Positions 5,542 through 7,356 of a stretch of DNA of 7,356 bases are shown here, piece by piece. A program made the translations under genes and the position numbers. The stretch is from JABDOU01 sp041609995 (GTDB lineage Bacteria > Actinomycetota > Acidimicrobiia > Spongiisociales > SHLN01), in NCBI GenBank assembly GCA_041609995.1, contig JBFIPU010000116.1, positions 1 to 7,356 on the forward strand, read 5' to 3'. Within the stretch, counting starts at the first letter, position 1, and each line of letters starts with the position of its first letter. The notes under the pieces were generated by a model. It was not told the DNA's origin and did no database searches. It was given only the letters and a program-made list of their open reading frames with translations.

Positions 5542-7116
5542 ATGACAGCGACCATCACGCCACCCAGGCCAGAGACACCGCCACCCCCACCACCCGCGGA
5601 CGTCGATGGGGTGCCGAGGTTGCTCCGGCCATTCGTCGACTTCGTCGCACGTATCGATGCACGCCTCGAGACCAAGCTGCTGACCGGGTTCCTGTTCATC
5701 TCCGTGCTGATGCTGGCCCTGGGGATCGTGGGCTTGTTTGTTGTCAACCGCATGGACGCCCAGGTCGACCGCCTCGTGACCCTGCAACAGCAGTCCCAAA
5801 ACGCTGACGCCATGCTCTACAGCATCACCGGGCAATCGCATTTCCGAACGATGGCGCTGCTGACGGGTGACCCGGTGTGGGGTGACAAGATCGCCGCCGC
5901 CAAGGCCAGGTTCACCGAGCTGATCGCCGAAACCGAGGCCCTGGCGGTCGACGGCCACGGAGACCGGTTCGATCACCTGCGGACCATCGACAACCGATAC
6001 GCCGCCGCCGGCGAGAGAGTGGAAGCGCTCCAAGAGGCCGGCGACCTCGACGGGGCGCTTCAGGCCCACGTCCAGTCGGAGCATGAGATCAGCCACGAGA
6101 TCGAAGACGTCCTCAATGAGTTCATTGCCGACACCGCCCTCCTCGTGAGGTCCGAGGTGGACGAGCTCGACGGCCGGCGTCGCTTCCTGACCATCGCTCT
6201 TGGGATCTTCTCCGGGATGAGCCTGGCCGGGGCGGTGGCGTTGGGCGCAATCATCTCGTGGACGGTGATCCGCCCCGTGCGGCGCATCGACGCCGCTCTC
6301 GGCACCCTGGCCAGCGGAGATTTCACCTCCCGCATCGACGTCCCGAACCGCGATGAATTCGGGCAACTGTCCGATCATGTGAACCGGGCCAGTGAACAGC
6401 TCGAGGCCATGTACGACAAGCTCGAATCCATCAACCAGGACCTGCAGGTGAAGGTGGACGACAAGGCAGCCGAGCTCGAGCGCGCCACGCAACTGCGGCG
6501 CTACCTATCGCCCCAGGTAGCCGACTCGATCATCGCGGGAACCGGCGGCCTGGCTGAGACCCGGCGGGACGAGCTCTCGATCGTGTTCGTCGACATTCGA
6601 GGGTTCACTGTGATGTCGGAACAAAGCGAACCCGAGGAGATGGCGGCGACCGTCAACCACTTCCTCACGCGCATGACCGACATCGTGTTCCGATACGAAG
6701 GCACGCTGGACAAATACATCGGTGACGCCGTCATGGTCTTCTTCAATGACCCCCAGCCCCAGCCGGATCACGCCGAACGCGCTGTCCGCATGGCGCTCGA
6801 CATGCAGCGCGAGTTGGTCGATCTGCGAGAAGAGTTGCAATCGGCCGCGATGGGTCAGATCACCGCCGGCGTGGGGATCTCGACCGGATTTGTCACGGTC
6901 GGAAACTTCGGATCGCCGACGCGCATGGACTACACCGTCATGGGCAACCACGTGAATCTCGCCTCCCGGCTGGCAGGCGACGCCGCACCCGGCGAGATCC
7001 TGATCTCCGAACGCACACTGGCTCTGCTGCCCGATGGACTGGTCAAAGTGGAGCCGGCCGGCAAACGCAATCTCAAGGGCGTTCAACGACCGATTGCCCT
7101 CTATCGCATCACCTGA
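5542..7116 (+). CDS. Membrane-bound class III adenylate cyclase with HAMP domain
   Basis: This is a 524-residue sensor cyclase predicted to make cAMP from ATP in response to an extracytoplasmic signal. The order is a Pro-rich cytoplasmic tail (9-19), TM1 (about 46-69), a helical extracytoplasmic sensor region (70-214) resembling four-helix-bundle chemoreceptor sensors, TM2 (about 215-241), HAMP (about 242-295), a coiled-coil linker (about 283-318) and the catalytic domain (about 345-524). All canonical catalytic positions can be matched: metal-binding D351 (FVDIRGFT) and D395 (YIGDAVMVFF), purine-selecting K391 and T465 (DYTVMG), and transition-state N472 and R476 (VNLASR). Thr at the second purine position is the class IIIb pattern and, with Lys, indicates ATP rather than GTP. 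Like other class III enzymes it should act as a homodimer. The ATG at 5542 is preceded by a weak GTAGG. The hydrolase gene follows 7 bases after the stop. Confidence 0.95.
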   Translation: MTATITPPRPETPPPPPPADVDGVPRLLRPFVDFVARIDARLETKLLTGFLFISVLMLALGIVGLFVVNRMDAQVDRLVTLQQQSQNADAMLYSITGQSHFRTMALLTGDPVWGDKIAAAKARFTELIAETEALAVDGHGDRFDHLRTIDNRYAAAGERVEALQEAGDLDGALQAHVQSEHEISHEIEDVLNEFIADTALLVRSEVDELDGRRRFLTIALGIFSGMSLAGAVALGAIISWTVIRPVRRIDAALGTLASGDFTSRIDVPNRDEFGQLSDHVNRASEQLEAMYDKLESINQDLQVKVDDKAAELERATQLRRYLSPQVADSIIAGTGGLAETRRDELSIVFVDIRGFTVMSEQSEPEEMAATVNHFLTRMTDIVFRYEGTLDKYIGDAVMVFFNDPQPQPDHAERAVRMALDMQRELVDLREELQSAAMGQITAGVGISTGFVTVGNFGSPTRMDYTVMGNHVNLASRLAGDAAPGEILISERTLALLPDGLVKVEPAGKRNLKGVQRPIALYRIT

Positions 7117-7123
7117 TCGCCGG

Positions 7124-7356
7124 GTGTACGTCGAACAACACGGCCGGCCCGACGGAACACCGATCATTTTCCTGCACGGCTCGTTGGTGGCCGGGTGGAT
7201 GTGGATGGGCCAGGTCGAAGCCCTGCCCGACCACCGTTGCCTACTCGTCGATTATCCGGGCATCGGGCACAGCGGCGACGACGACTGGGTGAGCCTGGCC
7301 GATACCGCCGACCGGGTAGCCGATGTGATCCGGGAGCACGGGATCGACGGCTCGGC
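7124..7356 (+). CDS. Alpha/beta hydrolase fold protein, 3'-truncated by window edge
   Basis: Only the first 77 codons are in the window. The GTG-initiated frame opens VYVEQHGRPDGTPIIFLHGS. The HG pair at residues 18-19 is the oxyanion-hole segment after strand beta-3 in alpha/beta hydrolases. CLLVDYPGIGHSG (39-51) is the usual strand beta-4 and DxPGxGxS turn, and LADTADRVADVIREHG matches the helix before the nucleophile elbow. The catalytic Ser, acid and His lie beyond the window, so activity cannot be judged and substrate class (esterase, lipase, haloalkane or epoxide type) is open. GTG 7124 is 7 bases after the cyclase stop. The frame stays open further upstream, so a start overlapping the cyclase gene is possible. 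Tight spacing suggests co-transcription with the cyclase. Confidence 0.85.
   Translation, partial: MYVEQHGRPDGTPIIFLHGSLVAGWMWMGQVEALPDHRCLLVDYPGIGHSGDDDWVSLADTADRVADVIREHGIDGS

Noticed and set aside
5446..6492. Minus-strand open frame of 348 codons opposite the cyclase
   Set aside because: It mirrors the well-supported cyclase coding frame. The His/Gly/Val/Asp-rich translation has no domain pattern.

Overview
This window is GC-rich, densely coding bacterial chromosome. High GC, GTG starts, an actinobacterial-looking secreted HExxH protein and several lipoproteins suggest a Gram-positive actinobacterium, possibly an Acidimicrobiia-like lineage. That placement is inferred from style; no rRNA or marker gene is present. 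I see no tRNA or rRNA gene, CRISPR array, transposase, integrase or phage gene, and no gene-free stretch longer than about 150 bases.

Layout. Bases 1-957 (+) hold a ProX/OpuAC-type glycine betaine/proline-betaine binding protein missing only its N-terminus. After a 149-base gap comes a secreted zincin-like protein (1107-1715, +) whose start codon lies inside a perfect 11-bp hairpin. Two minus-strand genes follow: a small protein with a DAIH-x pentapeptide repeat (1793-2035) and a UbiA-family prenyltransferase (2109-2984). A short divergent intergenic region (2985-3076) leads into a plus-strand run: a lipoprotein made of three DUF6174-like modules (3077-4357), a cysteine-free thioredoxin-fold protein (4464-4931), a small lipoprotein (4975-5439), a membrane-bound class III adenylate cyclase (5542-7116), and the first 77 codons of an alpha/beta hydrolase (7124 to the window end).

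How they fit together. Most products act at or outside the membrane: solute binding for osmoprotection, a surface or secreted peptidase, two lipoproteins, a membrane prenyltransferase, and a transmembrane cyclase that would turn an extracytoplasmic signal into cAMP. The cyclase and hydrolase are 7 bases apart and probably co-transcribed. I see no convincing multi-gene novel system. The most unusual signals are the start-codon hairpin at 1094-1119, the pentapeptide repeat in the small minus-strand gene, and the triplicated lipoprotein whose third module has lost its cysteines.
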